In this document: positions 7,330-15,511 of the stretch, piece by piece
Layout: the number at the start of each line of letters is the position of its first letter
Position numbering within the stretch: position 1 is the first letter of the stretch
NCBI GenBank assembly: GCA_036388855.1
Contig: DASVRA010000022.1
Location: forward strand, 62,001-126,000
Source of the DNA: DASVRA01 sp036388855
GTDB lineage: Bacteria > Pseudomonadota > Alphaproteobacteria > Caulobacterales > Caulobacteraceae
Direction: 5' to 3'
DNA length: 64,000 bases
The notes under the pieces: model-generated
Told to the model about the DNA's origin: nothing
Database searches by the model: none
Seen by the model: the letters and a program-made list of their open reading frames with translations, nothing else
Position numbers and translations under genes: made by a program

Positions 7330-9597
7330 ATGGCGCGGATCGACGGCACGGACACAGGCGATTTCCTGTTCGGCACGGACGAGGACGACACCCTTAGAGG
7401 CTTGGGCGGGGACGACACCATGTTCGCCGCGGGGGGAGCGGACGTCCTGCGCGGAGGCATGGGGGCGGACAACCTGAACGGCGGCTTCGGCGCGGACACG
7501 CTTATGGGCGGCGAAGGCCGTGACTTCATCGACGGCGGGGGCGACGCCGATAGCCTGACCGGCGGCCGCGCCCGCGACATCTTCTTCTGGAGCCTGAACT
7601 TCGGCGACAGCGCGTCGGACCCCAACGCCACCGACACCGTGGCCGACTTTTCCGACAACGACCGTATCCAGCTGTCGAGCTTCGGCGACCCTCTAGTTTT
7701 CGAGGGTGAGATCGGACTCTTCCCGGAAACGGGAGCGGAGGTGGGATTCGCCAACAACGGCTTCACCGAGGTGTTCGTCAGCTACGACAACGCCTACGCC
7801 TATCTGTTCGCCGATCTCGACGACGATGGGGTCATCGGCGCGGGCGACTTCGCCGTGCGCTTCGAAGGCCTCCCGGTCCTGACCCGCGCCGCTTTCGCCA
7901 ACACCGAGTTCGCCATCCGCGGAACCAACGACGCCGACATCATCAATGCCGGTGAGGGCGACCAACAGGTGTTCGGCTTGAAGGGTGACGACAAGCTCTC
8001 CGGAGGTCCGGGAGACGACCAGCTCGACGGCGGACGTGGCGCGGATACCCTGAACGGCGGCTCGGGACGCGACTTCGCCATCGGCCAGGCCGGCGACGAC
8101 GTGATCAGCGGCGGCAAGGGCGACGATCGTCTGGTCGGCGCCGCTGGCAACGACCGCGTGATCGGCGGCGCCGGCGGCGACACGCTCGACGGCGACAAGG
8201 GCGCGGACACGCTGAGCGGCGGGGCGGGGGCCGATGTGCTGTTCGGTGAAACCGGCGCCGATCGCCTGATCGGCGGAGAAGGCCGTGATGAACTCTTCGG
8301 CATGGAAGGCGACGACCGGCTGCTTGGCGGGGCGGACGACGACTATCTCGAGGCCGACGACGGCTCCGACACCCAGACCGGAGGCGCGGGCGAGGACACC
8401 TTCCAGTTCACCTTGTTCTTCCACGACACGACCCTCGCCGAGACCGACCTGATCACCGACTTCGAAGGGGCCGGCGCGGCAGGCGGCGACGAGATCGAGC
8501 TGGGCCAGTCCGACATCGTGTTCCGGGGCGAGCGCGACATCGCGCCGGTTGAGGGCGCTCAAATCGGCGGCGCCGGCAACGGCCTTGTCGACATGGTCAC
8601 CACCCGCCAGGGCAATGTCCTTTGGGTGCTAGCCGATCAGAACGACGACGGCGTGCTCGGCGCACGCGACTTCGCCCTGCGTCTGGCCGGAGTCGCGGCG
8701 ATCAGCGAAGCCGATTTCGGAGACGACACCCACTTCGCTTTGGCGGGAACCGAGGACGCCGACCAGCTTATCGGCACGGGGCGGCCTGAGAGCATCTACG
8801 GCTTCGGCGGCGACGACAGCCTGAGCGGCCTCGGCGGCGGCGACCGGCTGGTCGGCGGCGAGGGGAGTGACACGCTACTGGGCGGCGGCGGCGACAACAC
8901 CCTCGAAGGCGGCGCCGGCGCCGATGAACTCGCGCTAGGCGAAGGCGGTTTTGCTGAGGGCCGCGCCGGCGACGATGTGATCGTCGGCGGCAGCGGCTTC
9001 AGCAACATCTTCGGCGGCGATGGCGCCGATCTGTTGATCCTGCGCACCGATGGCGCGGCGTCGGGAGGCAAGGGAGCCGACACAGTGCAAGGCGGATCTG
9101 GGTTCGACTTCCTCAGGGGCGGGGGCGGGGACGACCGGGTGTTCGGGGGCGCGGCGGGCGATGTCGTGGACGGCGGCGCCGGCATCGACCGATTGTACGG
9201 CGGCGCGGGCAACGACACCCTGTTCGGTGGGGAGGACAACGACCGCCTGGTCGCCGGCGAAGGCGACGACCAGCTCAACGGCGGCTCCGGGACCAACCTG
9301 GTCTCCGGCGGCGCGGGCGCCGACCTGTTCAACTTCGACTCCGACTTCTTCTTCAACGGCGGCGTCGACGAGATCACCGTGGTCACCGACTTCATCGACG
9401 GGGTCGATACCCTGTCGTTCCTGGGCTTCGGCGAGGACTTCAACACCGCCGAGGAGATCATCGCCGCCGCCACCGACGACGGCGGCGACACGGTGATCCA
9501 CATTGACGCCAACGCCGACCGCGCCGCGGTGACCGTGCGGCTGGTGGACTTCGACGTGAACGACCTGGACGCCTCGGACTTCGCCTTCGTGGCGTGA
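7330..9597 (+). CDS. Large RTX calcium-binding protein
   Basis: 755 residues, very acidic and glycine-rich. It has blocks of GGxGxDxLx nonapeptides (such as GGAGADVLFGETGADRLIGG) at roughly 15-90, 205-355, 475-545 and 570-670. These are split by two related non-repeat segments (DTVADFSDNDRIQLSSF and TDLITDFEGAGAAGGDEIEL) and closed by a C-terminal DFIDGVDTLSF domain. RTX proteins fold on calcium outside the cell after type I secretion. There is no enzymatic domain and no N-terminal signal peptide, as expected for that route. The ribosome-binding context GGAGGCGGAGATGGC is the same as for the RTX gene at 25265. No type I exporter genes occur in the window. Confidence 0.9.
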   Translation: MARIDGTDTGDFLFGTDEDDTLRGLGGDDTMFAAGGADVLRGGMGADNLNGGFGADTLMGGEGRDFIDGGGDADSLTGGRARDIFFWSLNFGDSASDPNATDTVADFSDNDRIQLSSFGDPLVFEGEIGLFPETGAEVGFANNGFTEVFVSYDNAYAYLFADLDDDGVIGAGDFAVRFEGLPVLTRAAFANTEFAIRGTNDADIINAGEGDQQVFGLKGDDKLSGGPGDDQLDGGRGADTLNGGSGRDFAIGQAGDDVISGGKGDDRLVGAAGNDRVIGGAGGDTLDGDKGADTLSGGAGADVLFGETGADRLIGGEGRDELFGMEGDDRLLGGADDDYLEADDGSDTQTGGAGEDTFQFTLFFHDTTLAETDLITDFEGAGAAGGDEIELGQSDIVFRGERDIAPVEGAQIGGAGNGLVDMVTTRQGNVLWVLADQNDDGVLGARDFALRLAGVAAISEADFGDDTHFALAGTEDADQLIGTGRPESIYGFGGDDSLSGLGGGDRLVGGEGSDTLLGGGGDNTLEGGAGADELALGEGGFAEGRAGDDVIVGGSGFSNIFGGDGADLLILRTDGAASGGKGADTVQGGSGFDFLRGGGGDDRVFGGAAGDVVDGGAGIDRLYGGAGNDTLFGGEDNDRLVAGEGDDQLNGGSGTNLVSGGAGADLFNFDSDFFFNGGVDEITVVTDFIDGVDTLSFLGFGEDFNTAEEIIAAATDDGGDTVIHIDANADRAAVTVRLVDFDVNDLDASDFAFVA

Positions 9598-9628
9598 CGG
9601 GAGCGGCCGGCGCCGTTAAGGCGCGCGC

Positions 9629-10492
9629 ATGGACGAGGCCGAAGATCGCAAGGGCCGCGCGCGCGCCTGGTTCGCGCAGCTGCGCGAACGCGTCTGCGCC
9701 GTCCTGCAAGCGCTTGAGGACGAGGCCCCTGCCCCCCTGTTCGGCCCCGCTCCGGGGCGTGTCGAGCGCACGGCCTGGACCCGTGAGGCCGGCGGCGGCG
9801 GCGAGATGGGCCTGCTGCGTGGGCGGCTCTTCGAAAAGGCCGGCGTGCACGTCTCCACGGTGTTTGGCGAGTTCTCGCCTGAATTCCGCGGTCAGATCCC
9901 CGGGGCCGAGGAAGACGGCCGCTTCTTCGCCACCGGCATCAGCCTGATCGCCCACCCGCTCAGCCCGCGCGTGCCGGCGGTGCACATGAACACGCGCTAC
10001 ATCGTCACCTCGAAGGCCTGGTTCGGCGGAGGCGCGGACCTGACGCCGGTGCTGGGCGAGCAGCGCACGCAAGAGAACCCCGACGCGACGGCCTTCCACG
10101 CGGCCATGCGGGGCGCCTGCGACGCGCACGATCCCGGCTGGCATGCCCGCTATAAGGCTTGGTGCGACGAGTATTTCTTCCTGCCGCACCGCAGCGAGCC
10201 GCGCGGAATCGGGGGCATCTTCTACGACCGCCACGACAGCGGCGACTGGGAGCGGGATTTCGCCTTCACCCGCGATGTCGGCGAAGCGTTCCTGGAGGTC
10301 TACTCCCGCATAGTGCGCGGCCGCATGCACGAGTCATGGACCGCCGCCGAGCGCGAGGAGCAGCTGGTGCGCCGCGGCCGCTATGTCGAGTTCAACCTGC
10401 TCTATGACCGCGGCACCACCTTTGGGCTGAAGACCGGCGGCAACGTCGAGTCGATCCTTAGCTCCATGCCCCCGACGGTGAAGTGGCCTTGA
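9629..10492 (+). CDS. hemF: Oxygen-dependent coproporphyrinogen III oxidase
   Basis: 287 residues with hallmark motifs VHMNTRYIV, WFGGGADLTP, RGIGGIFYD and GRYVEFNLLYDRGTTFGL. It decarboxylates coproporphyrinogen III to protoporphyrinogen IX in haem synthesis, using oxygen, in the cytoplasm. The length is typical. It stands between an RTX gene and a dioxygenase gene on the same strand, 31 bases after the former. Whether they are co-transcribed cannot be told. Confidence 0.97.
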   Translation: MDEAEDRKGRARAWFAQLRERVCAVLQALEDEAPAPLFGPAPGRVERTAWTREAGGGGEMGLLRGRLFEKAGVHVSTVFGEFSPEFRGQIPGAEEDGRFFATGISLIAHPLSPRVPAVHMNTRYIVTSKAWFGGGADLTPVLGEQRTQENPDATAFHAAMRGACDAHDPGWHARYKAWCDEYFFLPHRSEPRGIGGIFYDRHDSGDWERDFAFTRDVGEAFLEVYSRIVRGRMHESWTAAEREEQLVRRGRYVEFNLLYDRGTTFGLKTGGNVESILSSMPPTVKWP

Positions 10493-10560
10493 GCGGGCGG
10501 CGGTTTGGTGATGGCGGAGGGTGCGGGCCGCAGTAGAAGGGGCCGAGCTGGAGTAGCGTC

Positions 10561-11448
10561 GTGGCCCCGGTCGTTTTCAAGAACCCTCATCTGCCGGACT
10601 ATTTCCTGCCGTTCCCCGAGGTGACGGCGGACGCGCCGGCGGACGCCATTCCTTCGGTGGTTCAGCCGTTCGAGAGCGGGCGGGTGATCGTGTTCCCGAA
10701 CCTGCGCCTAGTCATCGACCACGGCTTCTGGGCCTCGCTTCCGACCGACGCCTACCCTGACCTGAAGAAGCTGCCCTCGCGCCCGCCGGAGCGGCCCGGA
10801 GAGCCGGACGAGCCGCTGGACAACCGGCTGGCCAAGGGCGGCGCCCCTCCCGAACTGGCGCGGCGGCTCCGGGAGGAGATCGGAAGCGTCTACGCCCAGG
10901 CTCTGCCGCTCTACGAGCGGCTGTTTGACGGCTACCGCTTCACCCGGCGCCATGCGGTGTGGCGGTTGAACACCATCATGAACGAGAACATGCACGTGGA
11001 CACCTATCCGCAGGCGTTCCAGGAGCATTTCGCCCGGATGTTCATCAACCTCGATGACCAGCCCCGCATCTGGCACACCAGCTGGCCGATCGCCGAGATG
11101 TACCGCCGCTTCGCCGGCCGGGTCGGCGAGGAGGTGGCCGCCGGCGGCGACGCCGACCTGTTCCGCACCCACGTGAACCGCCGCGCCTTCGGCGCCGGCT
11201 CGCAGGAGTGGTGGGACAGCGAGCCCCGTCACGTCGTCTATTTCCAGCCGGGCGATGTCTGGATCGTCGACAGCCGCCAGGTGGCGCACCAGATCTTCTA
11301 CGGCCGCCGCGCGGCCTCGATCGACTTCTTCGTCGAGCGGGCGAGCATGCGCCGGCCCGGCCGCCATTACCTGAAGCTGGCCGAACGGCTGCGGACGGAA
11401 GCGCTGGAGCGGAGTGCGGCGGAACCGACCTCAGCCGAGGCGCAGTAA
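10561..11448 (+). CDS. Fe(II)/2-oxoglutarate dioxygenase, Kdo-hydroxylase-like
   Basis: 295 residues from a GTG start. An HxD...H iron site is visible: H145 and D147 in NMHVDTYP, H243 in VAHQIFYG, with nearby arginines for 2-oxoglutarate. The stretch FARMFINLDDQPRIWHTSWPIAEM recalls the Kdo 3-hydroxylase family (KdoO), which hydroxylates the lipid A-linked Kdo sugar of lipopolysaccharide. I recall this similarity from memory and could not align it. Another dioxygenase function is possible. The 3' end overlaps the convergent rsmD gene by 18 bases. Confidence 0.55.
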   Translation: MAPVVFKNPHLPDYFLPFPEVTADAPADAIPSVVQPFESGRVIVFPNLRLVIDHGFWASLPTDAYPDLKKLPSRPPERPGEPDEPLDNRLAKGGAPPELARRLREEIGSVYAQALPLYERLFDGYRFTRRHAVWRLNTIMNENMHVDTYPQAFQEHFARMFINLDDQPRIWHTSWPIAEMYRRFAGRVGEEVAAGGDADLFRTHVNRRAFGAGSQEWWDSEPRHVVYFQPGDVWIVDSRQVAHQIFYGRRAASIDFFVERASMRRPGRHYLKLAERLRTEALERSAAEPTSAEAQ

Positions 11449-11982
11449 GGTGACGGCCGCGGCGCCGTATCGCCGCCGGTCGAGCGCCTCGAACCCCTCA
11501 GGCACGGCAGGCTCCTCGTCGGCGGCGGTCTCCAGCACCGCCACGGCGCCAGGCTCCAGCCAGCCGCCCGAGCGAAGCGAGCCCAGCGCGAGGAGGCCCA
11601 GCCCCGAGTGGTACGGCGGGTCTAGGAAGGCGAGACCGACACCAGCGGGCGCCGGCCCGAGGCGGCTGGCATCGCGTTCGAGCAGCCGCGCGCGTTCGCC
11701 CAGGCGTAGGGCTTCGATGTTCTGGCGGATGACCGCGGCGGCGGGCCGGGCCCGCTCGATGAACAGGCAGGAGGCCGCGCCGCGCGACAGCGCCTCCAGC
11801 CCCATGGCGCCCGACCCGGCGAACAGGTCGATCACCCGCTCGCCGGCCACCCCGCCGGACCAGGGCGCGTGCTCGAGGATGTTGAACACCGCCTGGCGCG
11901 CCCGGTCGGACGTGGGCCGGGTGTCCAGTCCCGGGGGGGTGCGGATCGGCCGCCCCTTCAGGGCGCCGCCGACGATGCGCAC
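11431..11982 (-). CDS. rsmD: 16S rRNA (guanine-966 N2) methyltransferase RsmD
   Basis: 183 residues. The N-terminus MRIVGGALKGRPIRTPPG with RPTSDRARQAVFNIL, the SAM-binding DLFAGSGAMGLEALSRGA and the catalytic LDPPYHSG are all diagnostic of RsmD. It methylates G966 of 16S rRNA during 30S assembly. The ATG begins directly after the stop of the upstream pseudouridine synthase gene, so the two form an operon of rRNA modification enzymes. Confidence 0.96.
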   Translation of the reverse strand: MRIVGGALKGRPIRTPPGLDTRPTSDRARQAVFNILEHAPWSGGVAGERVIDLFAGSGAMGLEALSRGAASCLFIERARPAAAVIRQNIEALRLGERARLLERDASRLGPAPAGVGLAFLDPPYHSGLGLLALGSLRSGGWLEPGAVAVLETAADEEPAVPEGFEALDRRRYGAAAVTLLRLG

Positions 11983-13050
11983 CTAGCCGCCCTTGGGCCG
12001 GCGCGGCGGACGCTTGGGCCCGGCCTTCGGCTTCGGCCGCGCCCATCCCGGCTTGTAGGCCTTCTTGGCCTTGGAGGGCTCCACCGCTTGCGGGGGAGCC
12101 GGCGTGCCCGGTGGAGCGGGGGCGGCGGACTTGCCCCCTGCGGTCCGGCCCTGGCGCACCCGCCCCCCTCCCCCGCGAGCAGGGGAGGCCAGGGCGTCGC
12201 CATGGCCTCGCTGAGGCGCGGGCGGCGTCCAGCGGAACAGCCGTCCCTTTTCGCCCTTCGGCAGGCGCTCATGCGGCAGCAGGGCCCCGAGCGTCTGCCG
12301 AATGGCCTGGGGCGCGACTTCCTCCACTGCGCCCGAAGGGAGGTCGCCGAGGTCGAAGGGGCCGTAGGAGGTGCGGATCAGCCGGTTCACCTTCAGCCCG
12401 ACATGCTCCAGCACCGTGCGAACCTCGCGGTTCTTTCCCTCCGCCAGCTCCACCGTCAGCCATACGTTGGAGCCGCCGCCGCTCTTCTCCAGCTGCGCGC
12501 GGATCGGGCCGTAGGCGATCCCGTCCACGGTCACCCCCTCCCTCAGCCGGTCCAGCCGCTCCTGGCTCACCCGCCCGAAGGCGCGGGCGCGGTAGCGGCG
12601 CAGCAGTCCCGTCGCCGGCAGCTCCAGCGCGCGCGCCGCGTCGCCGGCGTTGGTGAGCAGCAGCAGGCCCTCGGAACTGAGGTCGAGACGACCGACGGAG
12701 ATCACCCGCCCGAGCTCGGCCGGCAGTGCGGCGAATACGGTGGGGCGGCCCTTCGGGTCTTTGTGCGCGGTGAGCAGGCCCGCGGGTTTGTGGTAACGCC
12801 ACAGCCGCGCCGCCTGGGGCTCGGACACCGGCCGGCCGTCGACGGTGAGGATGTCGCCGGACTCCACCGTCACCGCCGGGCCCTCCAGCACCCGCCCGTT
12901 CACCGCCACCCGCCCCGCCTCGATCATCCTTTCGGCGTCGCGGCGCGAGGCCACCCCCGCGCGCGCCAGGGCTAGCGCCGCCCGCTCGCCCTTGCCGGCC
13001 GCGGCTTGACCGGCTGGGGCGCCGGGGCTCAGGTCGGGACGATGGGCCAT
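11983..13050 (-). CDS. RluB/RsuA-family rRNA pseudouridine synthase
   Basis: 355 residues. An N-terminal S4 RNA-binding domain (about 20-80, ALARAGVASRRDAERMIEAG) is followed by a pseudouridine synthase domain with the catalytic SVGRLDLSSEGLLLLTN, and NREVRTVLEHVGLKVNRLIR. The RluB type that modifies 23S U2605 is most likely, though RsuA and RluE share the motifs. About 80 C-terminal residues are disordered and rich in Pro, Lys and Arg. Part of that tail (SPARGGGGRVRQGR) is encoded by a palindromic repeat. The start overlaps the divergent tadA start by 9 bases, so both share one promoter region. Confidence 0.9.
   Translation of the reverse strand: MAHRPDLSPGAPAGQAAAGKGERAALALARAGVASRRDAERMIEAGRVAVNGRVLEGPAVTVESGDILTVDGRPVSEPQAARLWRYHKPAGLLTAHKDPKGRPTVFAALPAELGRVISVGRLDLSSEGLLLLTNAGDAARALELPATGLLRRYRARAFGRVSQERLDRLREGVTVDGIAYGPIRAQLEKSGGGSNVWLTVELAEGKNREVRTVLEHVGLKVNRLIRTSYGPFDLGDLPSGAVEEVAPQAIRQTLGALLPHERLPKGEKGRLFRWTPPAPQRGHGDALASPARGGGGRVRQGRTAGGKSAAPAPPGTPAPPQAVEPSKAKKAYKPGWARPKPKAGPKRPPRRPKGG
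12148..12195. repeat. Nested REP-like palindrome inside the pseudouridine synthase coding tail
   Basis: Outer arms GCCCTGG (12148-12154) and CCAGGGC (12189-12195) enclose inner arms CCTCCCC (12167-12173) and GGGGAGG (12182-12188). The element sits in frame in the disordered C-terminal tail of the rluB-like gene. It looks like a mobile palindromic unit tolerated because the tail is unstructured. Weakly similar CTCCC/GGGAG sequences occur near 2940 and 13550. Confidence 0.5.
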
Positions 13051-13500
13051 GACCGGGAGCTAATGCGCTTGGCGCTGGAGCTTGCGCAAGCCGCCGCCGG
13101 GGCCGGCGAGACGCCGGTCGGCGCTGTGATCGCCGATCCCGCCACGGGCGAGGTGCTGGGGCGCGGCGCCAACGCCCCCATCGGCCGCCACGACCCCACC
13201 GCGCATGCCGAGATCCTGGCGCTGCGCGAGGCGGCCGAGCGGCTCGGCAACTACCGCCTGACCGGGCTCACCCTGGTGGCGACGCTCGAACCGTGCGCCA
13301 TGTGCGCGGGCGCGATCAGCCACGCGCGCATCGGCCGCCTCGTCTTCGGCGCCGAGGACCCCAAGGGCGGCGGCGTGCTGCACGGCCCCCGCGTCTTCGA
13401 CCACCCCACCTGCCATTGGCGCCCGCAGGTGGAGGCAGGACTCTTGGCCGGCGATAGCGCGGAACTCCTGCGGGCCTTTTTCCAGGCCCGCAGGCGCTAA
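13042..13500 (+). CDS. tadA: tRNA-specific adenosine deaminase
   Basis: 152 residues from the ATG at 13042 (MGHDRELM). The zinc deaminase signature is complete: HAE in TAHAEILALREAA and PCxxC in EPCAMCAGAISHARI. It converts wobble A34 of tRNA-Arg(ACG) to inosine and is normally essential. It is divergent from the rluB-like gene with a 9-base overlap at the 5' ends. The last codons contain a perfect 9-bp inverted repeat, CTGCGGGCC and GGCCCGCAG, spaced by a T-rich loop. Confidence 0.95.
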   Translation: MGHDRELMRLALELAQAAAGAGETPVGAVIADPATGEVLGRGANAPIGRHDPTAHAEILALREAAERLGNYRLTGLTLVATLEPCAMCAGAISHARIGRLVFGAEDPKGGGVLHGPRVFDHPTCHWRPQVEAGLLAGDSAELLRAFFQARRR

Positions 13501-13603
13501 ACGGCGGGGAACGGGCCTGACCGGGCAGCGCCCATCAGCCGGATTGGCGTCGCCTCCCTCCCCTTCATGGGAGACGCAGGCGGTGAGGCAGCTACGTAGG
13601 CGT

Positions 13604-13639
13604 CCTCAGCGCCTCGGCGGAACCCGCATGGCGCTGAGG
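13604..13639. repeat. Intergenic inverted repeat with 10-bp perfect arms
   Basis: CCTCAGCGCC (13604-13613) and GGCGCTGAGG (13630-13639) are separated by 16 bases, in the 168-base gap between tadA and the FAD oxidase gene. It could act as a tadA terminator, but no T-run follows. A small palindromic repeat is equally possible. Confidence 0.5.
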
Positions 13640-13668
13640 CTTTGCCTCGGGGAAGCAGCGGGGCGGCC

Positions 13669-14769
13669 ATGGACTTCGAGGCGGCGGTGGTGGGGGCGGG
13701 AGCCGTGGGGCTGGCGTGCGGCTATGCGTTGGCCCGGCGGGGGCTGGCGGTGGTCGTGCTGGAGAAGGAAGGCGCGATCGGCCAGGGCGTGTCCTCGCGC
13801 AATTCCGAGGTGATCCACGCGGGGCTCTACTATCCGCCGGGCTGCCTGAAGGCGCGGGTGTGTGTGGAGGGGCGGCGGCTGCTCTACGCCTTCCTGGAGA
13901 AGCACCGGGTGGACTTCGTGAGGTGCGGCAAGCTGATCGTGGCGACCGAGGCGGGGGAGCCCGAGGCGCTGGCGGCCCTGGCGGAGCGGGCCGAGCGCAA
14001 TGGGGTGGAGGGGGTGCGGCGGGTCACGGGCGCGCAGGCGCGCGAGCTGGAGCCGGAGCTCAGGTGCGAGGAGGCGCTGCTGTCGCGCGAGAGCGGGCTG
14101 TTCGACAGCCACGGCTACATGCTGGCGCTGCAGGGGGAGATCGAGGAGGCCGGCGGGGCGGTGGCGCTGCTCACCAGCTTCGACGGGGCCGAGCCGCTGG
14201 GCGGCGGGGGTTTCCGGGTGAGCACGGGCGGGGCGGAGCCGGCGTCGTTCACCACCGCGCGGCTGGTGATCGCGGCCGGGCTCGGCGCGCAGGATGCGGC
14301 CTCACGCATCGAGGGTTTTCCGGCGGAAGCCGTTCCGCCCCGGCATCTGGCCAAGGGCGTGTATTTCCGGCTGAGCGGCCCGGCGCCGTTTTCGCGGCTG
14401 ATCTATCCGGTGCCGGTGCACGGGTCGCTCGGGCTGCACTACCGGCGCGACCTGGGCGGCCAGGCTGTGTTCGGGCCGGACATCCGCTGGGTGGAGGAGG
14501 AGGACTACGAGGTGGAGGGGGTGCGGCTCGGGCGCTTCCGCGAGGCGATCCGGCGCTACTGGCCTGGGCTGGCCGACGACGCGCTCACGCCGGACTACGC
14601 CGGCATCCGGCCCAAGCTGCATGGGCCGGACGAGCCGCAGCCGGACTTCCGGGTGGACGGGGAGGAGGCGCACGGCCTCGAGGGCCTGGTGGCGCTGTTC
14701 GGGATCGAAAGTCCGGGGCTCACCTCGTCGCTGGCCCTGGGCGAGGAGGTCGCCTCACGCCTCGTCTGA
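13669..14769 (+). CDS. FAD-dependent oxidoreductase, LhgO (L-2-hydroxyglutarate oxidase)-like
   Basis: 366 residues. The N-terminal FAD-binding motif is VVGAGAVGLACGYALARRG. The family signature SSRNSEVIHAGLYYPPG follows, and the C-terminal LVALFGIESPGLTSSLALGEEV closes the FAD site. This DAO-fold subgroup oxidises L-2-hydroxyglutarate (LhgO), but related 2-hydroxy-acid or amine oxidases look similar, so the substrate is uncertain. The ATG at 13669 is chosen because the fold begins immediately after it. The 3' end overlaps the convergent SemiSWEET gene by 15 bases. Confidence 0.8.
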   Translation: MDFEAAVVGAGAVGLACGYALARRGLAVVVLEKEGAIGQGVSSRNSEVIHAGLYYPPGCLKARVCVEGRRLLYAFLEKHRVDFVRCGKLIVATEAGEPEALAALAERAERNGVEGVRRVTGAQARELEPELRCEEALLSRESGLFDSHGYMLALQGEIEEAGGAVALLTSFDGAEPLGGGGFRVSTGGAEPASFTTARLVIAAGLGAQDAASRIEGFPAEAVPPRHLAKGVYFRLSGPAPFSRLIYPVPVHGSLGLHYRRDLGGQAVFGPDIRWVEEEDYEVEGVRLGRFREAIRRYWPGLADDALTPDYAGIRPKLHGPDEPQPDFRVDGEEAHGLEGLVALFGIESPGLTSSLALGEEVASRLV

Positions 14770-15030
14770 GCCGTCGCCGAACTTCAGCCGCAGGGCCAGG
14801 ATGGTGGCGGTCAGGCCCAGGCACACCGAGTTGGTGACCATGATCGGCCAGCTCTTCAGCATTACGCCGTAGGCGGTCCACAGGCTGAAGCCGGTGACCG
14901 TGACCACGTACATGCGCCGCGAGATCGCCTCGGCGCGACGCTCGCGCAGGATCTTGACGATCTGGGGCACGAAGCTGGCCATGGAGCAGGCGCCCGCGGC
15001 CCCGCCGACAATATCGATCAGCAGGCTCAC
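14755..15030 (-). CDS. SemiSWEET-family sugar transporter
   Basis: 91 residues, three predicted membrane helices and the PQ-loop motif SFVPQIVKILRER near the N-terminus, followed by GFSLWTAYG and a third helix VTNSVCLGLTATILAL. This matches bacterial SemiSWEETs, which dimerise to form a passive sugar channel. The length is typical. The substrate is unknown. It overlaps the end of the convergent oxidase gene. Confidence 0.85.
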   Translation of the reverse strand: MSLLIDIVGGAAGACSMASFVPQIVKILRERRAEAISRRMYVVTVTGFSLWTAYGVMLKSWPIMVTNSVCLGLTATILALRLKFGDGSDEA

Positions 15031-15072
15031 GGGCGCCGTCTCCTCTGGGCGGCGCGACCGCCGCCCGGCCGG

Positions 15073-15462
15073 TTACTGGTTGGTGGCGTTGTCGGCCGCG
15101 TTCTCAGCCGCGTTGCCCGCGCCTTCGGCGGCGTTGCCGACCGCGTCGGCGGCGCCTTCGGCGGCGTTGCCGACGGACTCGGTGGCGTTCTCCACCGCTT
15201 GGCCGGCGGCCGGGGCGCTCGGCAGGTTGACGTTGACGTCGGTCGCGTCCTTGGCCCCGCCGCGCTGGCTGGCCATGTAGACCAGGCCGACGATCGCCAA
15301 GAGCGCGATCAGGCCCAGGATCATCCACATGCCCGAGCCGCCGCGCCGGGTGCTGGCGGTCGAGGTGGTGGTGGTGTGGGTCGCGGGTCCGGTCACGGTC
15401 GGATCGCCGACGGGGCCGGTCGTGGTGGTGCGGACCTCGCGGTCCTCGTAATTGTCGCTCAT
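15073..15462 (-). CDS. Single-pass membrane protein with alanine/asparagine repeat tail
   Basis: 129 residues. A Thr-rich hydrophilic N-terminus (about 1-42) leads to one membrane helix (MWMILGLIALLAIVGLVYMA, about 45-64). The C-terminal tail is built of repeats such as VGNAAEGAADAVGNAAEGAG, resembling low-complexity amphipathic helices. I do not recognise a family. The gene is divergent from phoR with 49 bases between the starts. A link to the Pho system is not shown by sequence. Confidence 0.7.
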   Translation of the reverse strand: MSDNYEDREVRTTTTGPVGDPTVTGPATHTTTTSTASTRRGGSGMWMILGLIALLAIVGLVYMASQRGGAKDATDVNVNLPSAPAAGQAVENATESVGNAAEGAADAVGNAAEGAGNAAENAADNATNQ

Positions 15463-15511
15463 GGATCCCTCTCCGCCAGCTTGGCCGTTCGGCCGTCCCC
15501 CCCGAACGGGG

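Noticed and set aside
7330..9597. Repeated GC-rich units that look like a tandem or CRISPR-like array
   Set aside because: They are RTX nonapeptide codons in one open frame, irregular at DNA level, with no spacers.
13716..14837. 373-residue forward frame overlapping the FAD oxidase
   Set aside because: Shifted frame of a clear FAD oxidoreductase, rich in Gly/Arg/Ala.
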